In this document: piece by piece, positions 34,171 to 42,020 of the stretch | Layout of the letters: every line of letters begins with the position of its first letter | Numbering within the stretch: position 1 is the first letter of the stretch | NCBI GenBank assembly: GCA_017859955.1 | Contig: JAFNAB010000011.1 | Coordinates: 1-42,020, forward strand | Source of the DNA: Holophagaceae bacterium | GTDB lineage: Bacteria > Acidobacteriota > Holophagae > Holophagales > Holophagaceae | DNA length: 42,020 nt | Reading direction: 5' to 3' | Program-made: the position numbers and the translations under genes | Notes under the pieces: generated by a model | What the model was told of the DNA's origin: nothing | Database searches by the model: none | Seen by the model: the letters and a program-made list of their open reading frames with translations, nothing else

Positions 34171-34871
34171 CGCGTTTCCTTTCGATGGGTCTTGGATGCC
34201 GCGGCGAGGCCGAGTGCCACGACCAGGGTGCCCCAGCCCAGGGGCGTGGGGTCGGTGACGAGGCGGGGCAGTTCCTCCTGGAGCAGCAGTCCGAGGGAAT
34301 CGTGGTGGGGGCCTGGGCCCAGGCCGAGGGCGCGCAGGGTCGCCTCACACCACAGGGCGCTGATCCAGGCCGAGGGGAAGAGGGTCGAGGCCTGCTCCAG
34401 GAACCAGGGGCTCCAGGTGCGGATCCGGTGGACCCGTCCCGCCCCCATGACGAGGCCGTACTGCCAGGCTGGGCTTTCGATGAAGGAGCCCAGCCTGGCC
34501 CGCAGGGGGGCTTCCAGGTGGAGACCCAGCAGGCAGGCCAGCAGCGAGCCGAGGCCGATCCATCCCGCGCTCTCCCAGCGTGCAGCCAGGGGGATGAGAT
34601 AGAGCAGGGGCGGAAGGGCACGAAGGGCTGAACGGGCAGGGCTTCCGGGGCGGAGGGCCAGGAGCAGGCCGAGGCTCAGGGCCGCGAGCGCGATCGCCGA
34701 AGCGAATCCACAACTCCGGGCGGCCGCGTGGAGAAGGCGGAGGAGCGCCTCCCGTCCCAGGGCATCCGTGCCCAGGGGATGCCACCAGGTGCAAGCCAGA
34801 TTGGCCCGGAAGGGGTCCAGGGGGAGTTCGGGGAAGGCCAGGGCCAGCAGGAAGCCGAGGCGAAACCTCAC
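34167..34871 (-). CDS. DppC-like ABC permease, shortened
   Basis: A 234-residue membrane protein related to the DppC/OppC permeases of peptide importers. The diagnostic segment HPLGTDALGREALLRLLHAA is present near residue 31. At least four or five hydrophobic helices follow. The usual cytoplasmic EAA loop, which docks the ATPase, is weak (LEQASTLFPSAWISALWCEA). The family usually has about 290 residues, so it is short. GTG 34871 overlaps the upstream permease stop (GTGA). No ABC ATPase gene is in the window, so the importer would have to borrow one. Confidence 0.75.
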   Translation of the reverse strand: MRFRLGFLLALAFPELPLDPFRANLACTWWHPLGTDALGREALLRLLHAAARSCGFASAIALAALSLGLLLALRPGSPARSALRALPPLLYLIPLAARWESAGWIGLGSLLACLLGLHLEAPLRARLGSFIESPAWQYGLVMGAGRVHRIRTWSPWFLEQASTLFPSAWISALWCEATLRALGLGPGPHHDSLGLLLQEELPRLVTDPTPLGWGTLVVALGLAAASKTHRKETR

Positions 34872-35488
34872 GAAGGCTCCCGATGACAAAGCCCCCAGAT
34901 GGCAGCAAAGCCAAGCACCCAGAGGACCATGCCCGGGCGATCCCGGTAGCTCACCCGCATCGCCCAGTCGGTGCCTGGACCCCGTACCCCGAGGATCCGC
35001 TCCAGGACCAGGGTGGCGGTGAGCCATTGCGGCAGACGTGCCCCCAGCCAGATGGGCAGGAGGTGGCACAGGGCCCGGCGCCGGGCGTTGCGGATCGCTG
35101 CCGGCCCCCAGGCCGCCAGGGGCCCGGATTCATCCGGGAGGGTCTGGGCGAGCCAACGCAGTTCTCCGGGCAGCGCCGCCAGGAGGAAGGCCAGGGCCAG
35201 GGCGGGGAAACCCGGGGGTCCCCAGGCGCTGGGCCAAAGGAGCAGACTAAGGGCCCCCCAAAGGAGATCCGGGACGGCTTCCCATGGCCCCAGGCTGCGA
35301 CTCCGACCCAGCCTGGGGCCGCACCATCCGGTGAGGAGGAGGGCTAGGAGCGTCAGGCCCACCAGAAGCCCCAGCACCTCCAGTGAGGTACGCCAGGGGA
35401 AGGGACCAAGGGGGTGGGCCCTGGGGTGTCCCGGGAGTACGAGGGCCAGGAGCAGGGCCAGGCTCCAGACCGCCAAACCCCGGATCAA
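34868..35488 (-). CDS. DppB-like ABC permease, shortened and divergent
   Basis: A 206-residue membrane protein. The C-terminal part resembles DppB/OppB (LVLERILGVRGPGTDWAMRV, YRDRPGMVLWVLGFAAI). About four to five hydrophobic segments are visible, with many Leu/Pro/Gly. The family norm is 300 or more, so the N-terminal third is missing. The start is the least certain of the window: I chose TTG 35488, which overlaps the binding-protein stop (TTGA) just as other junctions here do. A longer in-frame reading to 35758 would run inside the upstream gene and is Pro/Gly junk. The predicted product may be a degraded or highly diverged subunit. Confidence 0.65.
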   Translation of the reverse strand: MIRGLAVWSLALLLALVLPGHPRAHPLGPFPWRTSLEVLGLLVGLTLLALLLTGWCGPRLGRSRSLGPWEAVPDLLWGALSLLLWPSAWGPPGFPALALAFLLAALPGELRWLAQTLPDESGPLAAWGPAAIRNARRRALCHLLPIWLGARLPQWLTATLVLERILGVRGPGTDWAMRVSYRDRPGMVLWVLGFAAIWGLCHREPS

Positions 35489-36831
35489 GGGGTCCAGGAC
35501 CAGGCGCTTGGGCCCGGCGTGCAGAGATAGAGTCCAAGGGGGCTGGGAGTTACCTGGAGGCGGCGGTCCACCCAGACCACGCTCTGGAAGTCCAGGAGGG
35601 GCAGGGCTCCGGGGTGGCGGGACCAGAGTTCCTGGAGCCGTCCCCAATCCGGGGAATCCCCCCGCTCCAGGGTTTCGAGGACTTTCCGGAAATCCGGATG
35701 GCTCCAGCCACAGAAATTCAGGGCTCCCTGGGGCTCCAGGTAGTCCAGCACGCTCCATGGATGGGGCTCGAAGAGGTTGAGGGCACAGGCCAATCCGAAT
35801 TCACCCCGCTCCAGCCTCTGCACCAGAAGGGCTGGCTCCACCGGGCGAGGCAACAGCTCCACGCCGTCCCGCTTCGCCCGTTCCCGGAGGGCCAGGAGCA
35901 GGCGCTGGACCAGTTCATCCCCGGCGGCGTAATCCACTTCCCACGGGCCTCGGGGCCCTTCGGGCTTTCCCTCCCTGCGGATGGCCACCGGGGCAAAGCC
36001 AAGGGTCTCGGGCCACAGCCCCCGGCTAGGCCGGGCCTGGGGACCGAAGAAATCCTGGGGGATGGCTTCTCCGCGCCACTTTTCAAAGCATTGAAGAGGG
36101 GCCGGGCCAAGTCGGCTGAAGAGGAGGAGCTGGGCGTGGGTGGGCTGGCGGATTTCCCGGTATCCCTCCGGAGGCGACAGGCCCGGCCTGGGGGGGAGGG
36201 TGCCGAGGCTGAGCCAACCCTTCCTCAGATTCTGAAGAATGGCCTGACTGTCCGGGATCAGGCGGAAGCGGAAGCCCGGGATGCGGGGGCACAGGAAGTG
36301 GGGCCTTGCCTTCAGCCGCCACTCGTCGGGTCCGGTCTCGAGGCTGAAGGGGCCGCTGCCCACCCCGGGATGGCCCTCTTTGGCGATGGGAATGCGGGCC
36401 AGTTCCACCAGGAGGCGGGGCAGGGCCTTGGGGGTGCCGAGCCACAGGCCATCCTTTTCTGTTTCCACCCGGACTCCGGCCAGGTAGCTGCGTTTGGCCA
36501 GGCTCGCCTGGGGGCAGCGCTGAATCTCTCGAAGGGTCCAGGCCGCATCCTTTGGTGTGACTTCAGTCCCATCCGGGAAACGGGCGTCCTTCCGGAGCGT
36601 GAAGGACCAGCCTGATCCCGTCTTCCGCCACCCCGTGGCCAGACGGGGGACGGGCCTGCCGTTGGCATCCATTCCGGTGAGGGCATCGCCCGTCAGCATC
36701 TGAAGGATGATCTGTTCCTGGCCATCCCCCCGGATGAAGTCCAGGGGGCCAGGGTCCACGGCGAAGCTCTCCTGGACCACTTGAGCCGACAGGGCAAGGC
36801 TTACCGCTAGGAATAGAGCCGGGAGCCGCAT
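35485..36831 (-). CDS. Oligopeptide-type ABC substrate-binding protein (SBP_bac_5)
   Basis: A 448-residue exported binding protein of the DppA/OppA family. A cleavable signal is visible (MRLPALFLAVSLALSAQ). The family signature follows: LATGWRKTGSGWSFTLRKDA, FPDGTEVTPKDAAWTLREIQ. Usual length is about 500-540, so it is short, as are the two permeases behind it. It would deliver a peptide or other ligand to those permeases; the ligand cannot be told from sequence. It heads the minus-strand operon. The leader just before the ATG contains an inverted repeat that would cover the ribosome site. Confidence 0.85.
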   Translation of the reverse strand: MRLPALFLAVSLALSAQVVQESFAVDPGPLDFIRGDGQEQIILQMLTGDALTGMDANGRPVPRLATGWRKTGSGWSFTLRKDARFPDGTEVTPKDAAWTLREIQRCPQASLAKRSYLAGVRVETEKDGLWLGTPKALPRLLVELARIPIAKEGHPGVGSGPFSLETGPDEWRLKARPHFLCPRIPGFRFRLIPDSQAILQNLRKGWLSLGTLPPRPGLSPPEGYREIRQPTHAQLLLFSRLGPAPLQCFEKWRGEAIPQDFFGPQARPSRGLWPETLGFAPVAIRREGKPEGPRGPWEVDYAAGDELVQRLLLALRERAKRDGVELLPRPVEPALLVQRLERGEFGLACALNLFEPHPWSVLDYLEPQGALNFCGWSHPDFRKVLETLERGDSPDWGRLQELWSRHPGALPLLDFQSVVWVDRRLQVTPSPLGLYLCTPGPSAWSWTP

Positions 36832-36833
36832 GG

Positions 36834-36865
36834 GTCACCATGAGATGGGTTGGCTCAATGGTGAC
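36834..36865 (-). promoter_or_regulatory. Inverted repeat covering the ribosome site of the binding-protein gene
   Basis: GTCACCAT (36834-36841) and ATGGTGAC (36858-36865) are perfect complements; three more pairs (GAG/CTC) extend the stem with one bulge. On the minus strand the arm nearer the ATG contains the only Shine-Dalgarno-like bases, GGTGA. It could control translation, or be a weak terminator of the transporter gene upstream. Confidence 0.5.
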
Positions 36866-36886
36866 TCGTTTTATTGAATAATCAAT

Positions 36887-38815
36887 CTATTTGGGAAGAT
36901 GGATTCTTACGGAAGTGACGATGACCCCGGGTTTCATCATGAGCCCGGCCTTGATGCGCAGGGCCATCTGCCCGTGCAGGAGCCGCTCCCACCAGGTGTA
37001 GGTGACAAACTCCGGCAGGATCACCGTGAGGCAGACATCGGGTTCCGCCAGACGGAAGCGCTGTACCTCTTCCAGCACCGGTTCCACGATGCGGCGATAG
37101 GGACTTGGCACGGAGCGCAGAGGAACGCCCATGCCGTAGTGGGCCCAGTCGGATCGCAGGCGGATCAGGGCGGGGCTGTCATGGAAGCCGTCGGAGCCCA
37201 GGTCCACCGTCAGCGCCTCGACCCGATCCCCGGAGATCAGGCGGGCATAGGACAGGGCCTCCACCACGCCTCCGTGGAGACTCGAAACCAGCACCAGGGC
37301 GTGATGCTTGGGGGGCAGGAAGGCGTCCAGGCGGCTGACCGCCAACTTGGCTTTGAGGCCGATGTAATGTCGGTGGATCCGGAAGAACAGGTGCACCAGA
37401 AGGGGGATGAGGAGGACCACGATCCAGGCGCCGTGGGCGAACTTGGTGATGCCGATGTCGAGCATCACGATCCCGGAGGTGATCGCCCCCAGTCCGTTGA
37501 TGAAGGCCTTCGTGTGCCAGTGCCTGGCCTTGTTGCGGAGGCGGAGCCAATGGATCACCATGCCCGCCTGGCTGAGGGTGAAGCCGATGAAGACCCCCAG
37601 GGCATAGAGGGGCAGCAGCAGGTCCGTATTGGCATTCAGGAGCCAGACCAGGGCACAGGAGACCACCGTCAGGATGATGATCCCGTTGGAAAAGACCAAG
37701 CGGTCCCCCTGGATGGCGAACTGCTTGGGCAGGAAGCCGTCCCGGGCTTGGAGGGCAGCCAGGCGGGGGAAGTCTGCGTAGGCGGTGTTGGCGGCCACCA
37801 CCAGGATGGCGAAGGTGCAGCTCTGGGTGATCAGATAGATCAGCCTGGGCAGGCCTGAGCTTACGTCCCCATAGACTGCCTTGGCCAGCTTGGAGAGCAG
37901 GGTCTCCCCCACGACGGAGGGGTCGGCACTGTGGTGGTAGGTCACCCCGAAGTGGTGGCTGAGGAGGGTGATCCCCAGGAACATGGTTCCCAGCAGCAGG
38001 ATCATCCAGATCATAGTCTTGGCGGCGTTGCGGGCCGAGGGCTCCCGGAAGGCGGTCACGCCGTTGGAAATGGCCTCTACCCCTGTCAGGGCCGTGCATC
38101 CGGCGCTGTAGGCCCGCATGAAGATCCAGATCAGCGCAGCCCCCGAAACCATCTGGGTCCGGTGGAGCTCCTGGCCGACCTGCTCCAGGTTGGGGGCGGG
38201 CAGGGACGTCCCGGTGGCCCAGCGCCAGACCCCCGTCAGCAGCAGGAGGAGGATGCACCCGACGAAACCATAGGTCGGGATGGAGAAGAAGCTGCCGGAC
38301 TCCTTGACGCCACGCAGGTTGGCTGCCGCCACGAAGACGATGGCCAGGATGGTCAGGAGGACGTTGTGGCCCTGGAGCCAGGGCAGGGCGGAGGTGATGG
38401 CCGCCACCCCAGAGGACACGGAGGCCGCCACCGTCAGGATGTAGTCCGTGAGCAGGGCCGCACCCGCCGTCTGGGCTGCCAGCTCACCGAGGTTCTCTTT
38501 GGCCACGATGTAGGCACCGCCCCCACCTGGATAGGCCCGGATGGTCTGGCGATAGCTGGTGCCCAGGATCAACAGCAGGAGCACGATGCCGCAGGCTACG
38601 GGGATGGAGAGGCCGAGGAGCCAGGCTGCGCCCGCCGCACCCAAGACCACCCCGGAGGCCGACAGGGAGGCCATGATCTCCTGGGTGGCATAGGCTACGG
38701 AGGAGAGGGCGTCCGAGCTGAAGACCGCCAATCCGACAAAATTGCCGATCTTCGACGCCTCGGTCTCATCGCTGGCCAGCCTGCGGCCGAGAAGAAGGCG
38801 TCGAAGATTCAGCAT
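36887..38815 (-). CDS. KimA-like (YdaO) APC-superfamily potassium transporter, copy 1
   Basis: A 642-residue membrane protein of the KimA family, high-affinity K+/H+ symporters in the APC superfamily. Potassium-site residues of Bacillus KimA have counterparts: D35 and Y42 in SSDALSSVAY, D124, T128 and S132 in TDYILTVAASVSSG. Other shared stretches are YRQTIRAYPGGGGAYIVAKE and LFFRIHRHYIG. About 12 transmembrane segments precede a 150-residue cytoplasmic C-terminal domain (VSRLDAFLPPKHHALVLVSS onward), which in KimA is where c-di-AMP regulation acts. Very close paralogue of the gene just upstream (38868-40808). General amino acid permease is the alternative, but the K+ residues favour KimA. 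Confidence 0.85.
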   Translation of the reverse strand: MLNLRRLLLGRRLASDETEASKIGNFVGLAVFSSDALSSVAYATQEIMASLSASGVVLGAAGAAWLLGLSIPVACGIVLLLLILGTSYRQTIRAYPGGGGAYIVAKENLGELAAQTAGAALLTDYILTVAASVSSGVAAITSALPWLQGHNVLLTILAIVFVAAANLRGVKESGSFFSIPTYGFVGCILLLLLTGVWRWATGTSLPAPNLEQVGQELHRTQMVSGAALIWIFMRAYSAGCTALTGVEAISNGVTAFREPSARNAAKTMIWMILLLGTMFLGITLLSHHFGVTYHHSADPSVVGETLLSKLAKAVYGDVSSGLPRLIYLITQSCTFAILVVAANTAYADFPRLAALQARDGFLPKQFAIQGDRLVFSNGIIILTVVSCALVWLLNANTDLLLPLYALGVFIGFTLSQAGMVIHWLRLRNKARHWHTKAFINGLGAITSGIVMLDIGITKFAHGAWIVVLLIPLLVHLFFRIHRHYIGLKAKLAVSRLDAFLPPKHHALVLVSSLHGGVVEALSYARLISGDRVEALTVDLGSDGFHDSPALIRLRSDWAHYGMGVPLRSVPSPYRRIVEPVLEEVQRFRLAEPDVCLTVILPEFVTYTWWERLLHGQMALRIKAGLMMKPGVIVTSVRIHLPK

Positions 38816-38867
38816 GGGAGCTACCAGATGGAAATGATGTGGGACTGATGACAGCTCCCAATATGGG

Positions 38868-40808
38868 TCATTCCCCCGGCGTGTCCAAGTGGTACGGAAT
38901 TGAGATCACGACCGTACGGGGTCGCGTCAGGAGCACGGCCTTCAGCCGCCAGGCGGTCTGATTGTGGAGAAGGTTGCCCCACCAGCGGTCCGGCACGAAT
39001 TCGGGGATCAGGATTGTGGTCGTGTACTCCGGTTCGGCCCTGGCCATGCGATCCAACTCATCCACGATGGGTTCGACCACCTTGCGGAAGGGGCTGTTCA
39101 CTACCCGGAGGGGGATTCCCTCACAGTATTTGTGCCAGTCCGCCTCAAGTTTTCCTCGCTCCGTGCTGGGCCTGCCGTGGTCATCGGGGAAGTCCACCGT
39201 GAGGGCCACGACTTCGCGGTTCCCGGCGATGGCCTTGCCATAGCGGAGCGCCTCCAGGGTCCCCCGGTGGATCTTGGAGACGAAGATGATCACTCGGTTG
39301 GGGCGGGGGTAGATCTCCTCCGTTCGGCTGGCGGCCAGACGGGAGCGCACGGAGATGTAGTGACGGTGGATGCGGAAGAAGAGGATCACCATGGCGGGGA
39401 TGAGCACCACCACGATCCAGGCCCCGTGGATGAACTTGGTGAGCCCGATGTCCAGCATCACGATGCCGGCCGCCAGAGCGCCGACGGCGTTGATGAAGGC
39501 CTTCATCCTCCAGGATTTCTCGGTGAGACGGTGGTTGATCCAATGCATCACCATGCCGGTCTGGCTGATGGTGAAGCCGATGAACACGCCCAGGGCGTAG
39601 AGGGGCAGCAGCAGATCCGTATTGGCGTGGCAGGCCCAGACCAGGATGCAACTCACCAGGGTCAGGAAGATGATGCCGTTGCTGAAGACCAGACGGTCAC
39701 CGCGGCTGGCCAACTGCTTGGGCAGGAAGCCGTCGGCGGCCTGGATGGCGGCCAGGCGGGGGAAGTCGGCATAGGCGGTGTTGGCCGCCACCACCAGGAT
39801 GGCGAAGGTGAAGCCCTGGGTCACGTAGTAGAGCACCTTGGGGAGCCCCGCCACGGGTGCCCCGTAGATGGCCTTGATGAGTTTGGAGAGCAGGGTTTCC
39901 GCCACCTGGGAGGCATCGGTGCTGTGGGAATAGGTGACGCCGAACTTGTGGGCCAGGAGGGTGATACCCAGGAACATGGTGCCCAGGAGGGCGATCATGT
40001 AGACCATGGTCTTGGCGGCGTTCTTGGAGGAAGGTTCCCTGAATGCCTGGACTCCGTTGGAGATGGCCTCGACGCCAGTCAGGGCGGTACACCCTGCGCT
40101 GTAGGCCCGCATGAAGATCCACACGACCCCGAAGGCCGACGCATGGGTGGCCATCCTCACGGACTCGTGGGCCTGGGCCGGGGTCGGCCCCCCTCCTGCC
40201 ATGATCTTGACGAAGCCCGTCACCAGCATCAGGAGCATGAGGGCGATGAACCCGTAGGTCGGCACCGCGAAGAGGGCGCCGGACTCCTTCACACCCCGGA
40301 GGTTGGCCATGGCGATGAAGATGATGCAGACGATGGTGATGCTGACGTTCCACCCATCAAGGGCAGGGAAGGCGGAGGTGATGGCCGCCACGCCGGAGGA
40401 TACGGAGGCTGCCACCGTCAGGATGTAGTCCGTGAGGAGCGCCGACCCAGCCGTGAGGGCCGCCAGTTCGCCCAGATTCTCCTTGGCCACGATGTAGGCG
40501 CCTCCGCCACCGGGGTAGGCAAGTACCGTCTGGCGGTACCCAATCCCCAGGATCAGAAGGAGGCCCACAATGCTGAGGGCCACGGGGATGGAGAGGCCGA
40601 ACAGCGCCAGGGCGGCGCCACCAGCTGCTGCTCCAGCGATATGGATATTGCTGGAGAGGCTGGCCATGATCTCCTGGGTGGCGTAGGCCACGGAGGAGAG
40701 GGCGTCCGAACTGAACACGGAAAGGCCAACGAAATTGTTGACCTTGGTGTGTTGGGACTCGTCGCTGGCGAGGCGGCGGCCGAGGAGAGCACGTCTTATG
40801 TCAAACAT
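38868..40808 (-). CDS. KimA-like (YdaO) APC-superfamily potassium transporter, copy 2
   Basis: A 646-residue paralogue of copy 1, same direction, 52 bases upstream of it. The same potassium-site motif is at D35 and Y42 (SSDALSSVAY) and in LTDYILTVAASVSSG. The C-terminal regulatory domain is present (ASRTEEIYPRPNRVIIFVSK). I prefer ATG 40808 to the in-frame GTG 40814: AAGG is well spaced from it, and the resulting MFDIRRALLGRRL aligns residue for residue with MLNLRRLLLGRRL of copy 1. The two copies differ most in loops and the C-terminal domain, so different affinity or regulation is plausible. Confidence 0.86.
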   Translation of the reverse strand: MFDIRRALLGRRLASDESQHTKVNNFVGLSVFSSDALSSVAYATQEIMASLSSNIHIAGAAAGGAALALFGLSIPVALSIVGLLLILGIGYRQTVLAYPGGGGAYIVAKENLGELAALTAGSALLTDYILTVAASVSSGVAAITSAFPALDGWNVSITIVCIIFIAMANLRGVKESGALFAVPTYGFIALMLLMLVTGFVKIMAGGGPTPAQAHESVRMATHASAFGVVWIFMRAYSAGCTALTGVEAISNGVQAFREPSSKNAAKTMVYMIALLGTMFLGITLLAHKFGVTYSHSTDASQVAETLLSKLIKAIYGAPVAGLPKVLYYVTQGFTFAILVVAANTAYADFPRLAAIQAADGFLPKQLASRGDRLVFSNGIIFLTLVSCILVWACHANTDLLLPLYALGVFIGFTISQTGMVMHWINHRLTEKSWRMKAFINAVGALAAGIVMLDIGLTKFIHGAWIVVVLIPAMVILFFRIHRHYISVRSRLAASRTEEIYPRPNRVIIFVSKIHRGTLEALRYGKAIAGNREVVALTVDFPDDHGRPSTERGKLEADWHKYCEGIPLRVVNSPFRKVVEPIVDELDRMARAEPEYTTTILIPEFVPDRWWGNLLHNQTAWRLKAVLLTRPRTVVISIPYHLDTPGE

Positions 40809-40857
40809 GGGCACCTTGAAAATCGAACGAGCTAGGGATTAGCCTCGCCTAACTTCA

Positions 40858-41772
40858 TCATTTCATCCCACCAAGGGAATCGGTATGGATTCTTGATCTC
40901 CAGGCCAGGGCCTCCACAAGATGCCGCTGCTCGGGGGAGATGGTCCAGAGCCATCGCTCCCAGGAGATGGGGTCCGGCAGGTGGTCTCCAGGTTCCAGGC
41001 CAGGCAGGGGATCGATGAGGTCCAGGGGCGAGGCTGCTTGAAGCTGTCGGGTCCATGCGTGCTCGAAGGGGCCCAACTGGATAGGGGAACTGCCTTGGAT
41101 CACAGCCCGGTCGTATATCAGGCACAGCTCGGCGCCGGACTCCCTGAGAACCTGGAGGTGGGTCTGGAGCGTCTGACGGGTCCAGCACTCCAGGGCTTCC
41201 GCCAGGGGGTCCCGCAATTCCGGGTCCTCTTCCCAGGGGGATTGGGTTCCAAACTCCTGCTCCATCATGCGCTGGGCCACCGAACCCAGTTGCCCCATCC
41301 AGTTCGCAGATACCACCAGGCTTGGCCGGTGGGCCTCCAGCCATTGCTGGAGTCGCACGGGCTTGGCCTGCAGGGAAGGCATCAGCCCCGCTAGGCGCCG
41401 GGCGGCCAATCCCCGGTCCCGGGTACGGCCGGACCAAGCCTGGCGCACGGAGCGGCGGGCCAGGGTCCGGAGCGCTTCGAGACTGCCCGTGAGATCCTGA
41501 AAGACCCAGGCGGGCCAGCGACCCCAGCGCAGCAGGGTGCGGACCCGGCTGGTGGGGTCCAGATCCCATCCCGTGGTGTCGGGGGGGGCCAGGTTCCAGG
41601 GCACTTCCAGCCCCGAACCGGCTCCCAGGATCAGGACCGGCCTGTCCCGGGGAGCCCGCTGAAGGCTCTCGCCGATGAAGGCTTGGACCTTTCGGAGGTG
41701 ATGCTTCCATTCCCGGTTGCGGCGGCGTAGGAAGGCGCTCTGTTCCGCCAGGAAGAAAGTCGAGAGTTTCAC
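40858..41772 (-). CDS. Uncharacterised protein with SAM-methyltransferase-like fold
   Basis: A 304-residue protein that I do not recognise. Residues 45-75 read PVLILGAGSGLEVPWNL then GWDLDP, which match motif I and the acidic end of beta-2 in class I SAM-dependent methyltransferases. The middle is Arg-rich (RRSVRQAWSGRTRDRGLAAR). ELCLIYDRAVIQ could be a later core strand. No catalytic motif can be assigned. It starts with GTG 41772, is divergent from lipA (87 bases) and lies 49 bases upstream of the KimA pair. Confidence 0.6.
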   Translation of the reverse strand: MKLSTFFLAEQSAFLRRRNREWKHHLRKVQAFIGESLQRAPRDRPVLILGAGSGLEVPWNLAPPDTTGWDLDPTSRVRTLLRWGRWPAWVFQDLTGSLEALRTLARRSVRQAWSGRTRDRGLAARRLAGLMPSLQAKPVRLQQWLEAHRPSLVVSANWMGQLGSVAQRMMEQEFGTQSPWEEDPELRDPLAEALECWTRQTLQTHLQVLRESGAELCLIYDRAVIQGSSPIQLGPFEHAWTRQLQAASPLDLIDPLPGLEPGDHLPDPISWERWLWTISPEQRHLVEALAWRSRIHTDSLGGMK

Positions 41773-41859
41773 AGGGGAATTCTATCCAGGACCACGAAGC
41801 TCCCGAAGGGAAGTGGATAGGCGCTTCCGCTTTCTCCAATCGGCCCTAAGCTGGGGTGC

Positions 41860-42020
41860 ATGGCCCCCTGTCCTCCAGCATTCCAACGCCTCCCCGAGTG
41901 GATTGCCCGGGAACGGACTCATCTGGGTGGGCTGCACACCATGAAGGCGGGACTCCGGGCCTCCGGGCTGCACACTGTGTGTGAAGAAGCCCGCTGCCCC
42001 AACCGGACCCATTGCTTCGC
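41860..42020 (+). CDS. lipA: Lipoyl synthase, N-terminal fragment (continues beyond window)
   Basis: Fifty-three codons are visible, running off the end. The product begins MAPCPPAFQRLPEWIARE and reaches LHTVCEEARCPNRTHCF, the auxiliary-cluster motif CxxxxCxxxxxC that is specific to lipoyl synthase. LipA is a radical SAM enzyme that inserts two sulfur atoms into octanoyl groups on lipoyl domains, using its auxiliary [4Fe-4S] cluster as sulfur donor. The radical SAM core would lie beyond the window. ATG 41860 follows CTGGGGTGC, a weak ribosome site. Length before the motif is normal. Confidence 0.88.
   Translation, partial: MAPCPPAFQRLPEWIARERTHLGGLHTMKAGLRASGLHTVCEEARCPNRTHCF

Noticed and set aside
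35383-36615. 410-codon frame on the + strand opposite the permease and binding-protein genes
   Set aside because: Product has no hydrophobic or domain pattern, and the minus-strand signal peptide and SBP motifs are clear.
38964-40835. 623-codon open frame on the + strand
   Set aside because: Antisense to the KimA-like copy 2; composition (His, Asp, Gly, Gln rich) is that of a shadow frame, and it has no ribosome site.
40809-41000. Possible c-di-AMP (ydaO) riboswitch in front of the KimA-like genes
   Set aside because: Only about 49 and 52 bases separate these genes from their upstream neighbours, too short for that riboswitch, and I see none of its conserved helices.
41782-41820. CTATCCA / TGGATAG inverted repeat between the SAM-fold gene and lipA
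   Set aside because: Seven-base arms 25 bases apart can occur by chance; no promoter elements are recognisable around it.
1-42020. CRISPR arrays, tRNA genes, transposases, integrases, phage genes
   Set aside because: Looked for regularly spaced repeats, cloverleaf-like segments and mobile-element motifs in the gaps and in the predicted proteins; none found.

Overview
The window is high-GC DNA, coding almost throughout, from a motile Gram-negative bacterium. Flagellar genes, an outer-membrane barrel lipase, a type IV prepilin peptidase and a KdsC/NeuB-type sugar pathway support this. Gene style and content would fit Acidobacteriota of the Holophagae type (Geothrix/Holophaga-like), but that is a guess from general character and not from a marker gene. 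No gene-free stretch exceeds 300 bases, and I see no rRNA, tRNA, CRISPR array or insertion sequence.

Region 1 (1-17180) is a surface-glycan island. The + strand reads: the 3' part of an RfbH/E1-type sugar 3-dehydrase, a C-methyltransferase-like protein, a radical SAM enzyme, a B12-type radical SAM enzyme, a tandem GT2 glycosyltransferase, two paralogous Rossmann-radical SAM fusion proteins flanking another methyltransferase, an SDR epimerase/dehydratase, and a GT2 fused to a degenerate GT9-like domain. The opposite strand then carries a NeuB-like sialic-acid synthase with a C-terminal cupin and an acetolactate-synthase-like ThDP enzyme. A KdsC-like phosphatase is divergent from them. Together they look like a pathway for one or more unusual sugars, plausibly decorating the flagellum encoded next door.

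Region 2 (17180-22500) is a flagellar filament cluster: a minimal 215-residue flagellin, FlaG, the cap protein FliD followed by a strong terminator, a TPR-glycosyltransferase, and on the other strand FliS with a small partner gene. The flagellin leader has a sigma-28-like promoter, two perfect hairpins with GGA in their loops, and a Shine-Dalgarno site with a CsrA-like core. This suggests CsrA control.

Region 3 (22500-31121) is housekeeping: RidA, a SWIM-finger protein coupled to a SNF2 ATPase, then an RpiB, RNase PH and patatin/BamA-type lipase operon.

Region 4 (31130-36831, - strand) is a seven-gene operon whose junctions are almost all 4-base overlaps: oligopeptide-type binding protein, two shortened permeases, PrxQ peroxiredoxin, prepilin peptidase, a hemerythrin-HAD fusion and MarC. 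Region 5 (36887-40808) has two tandem KimA-like potassium transporters. The window ends with an unrecognised SAM-fold protein and the start of lipoyl synthase lipA.
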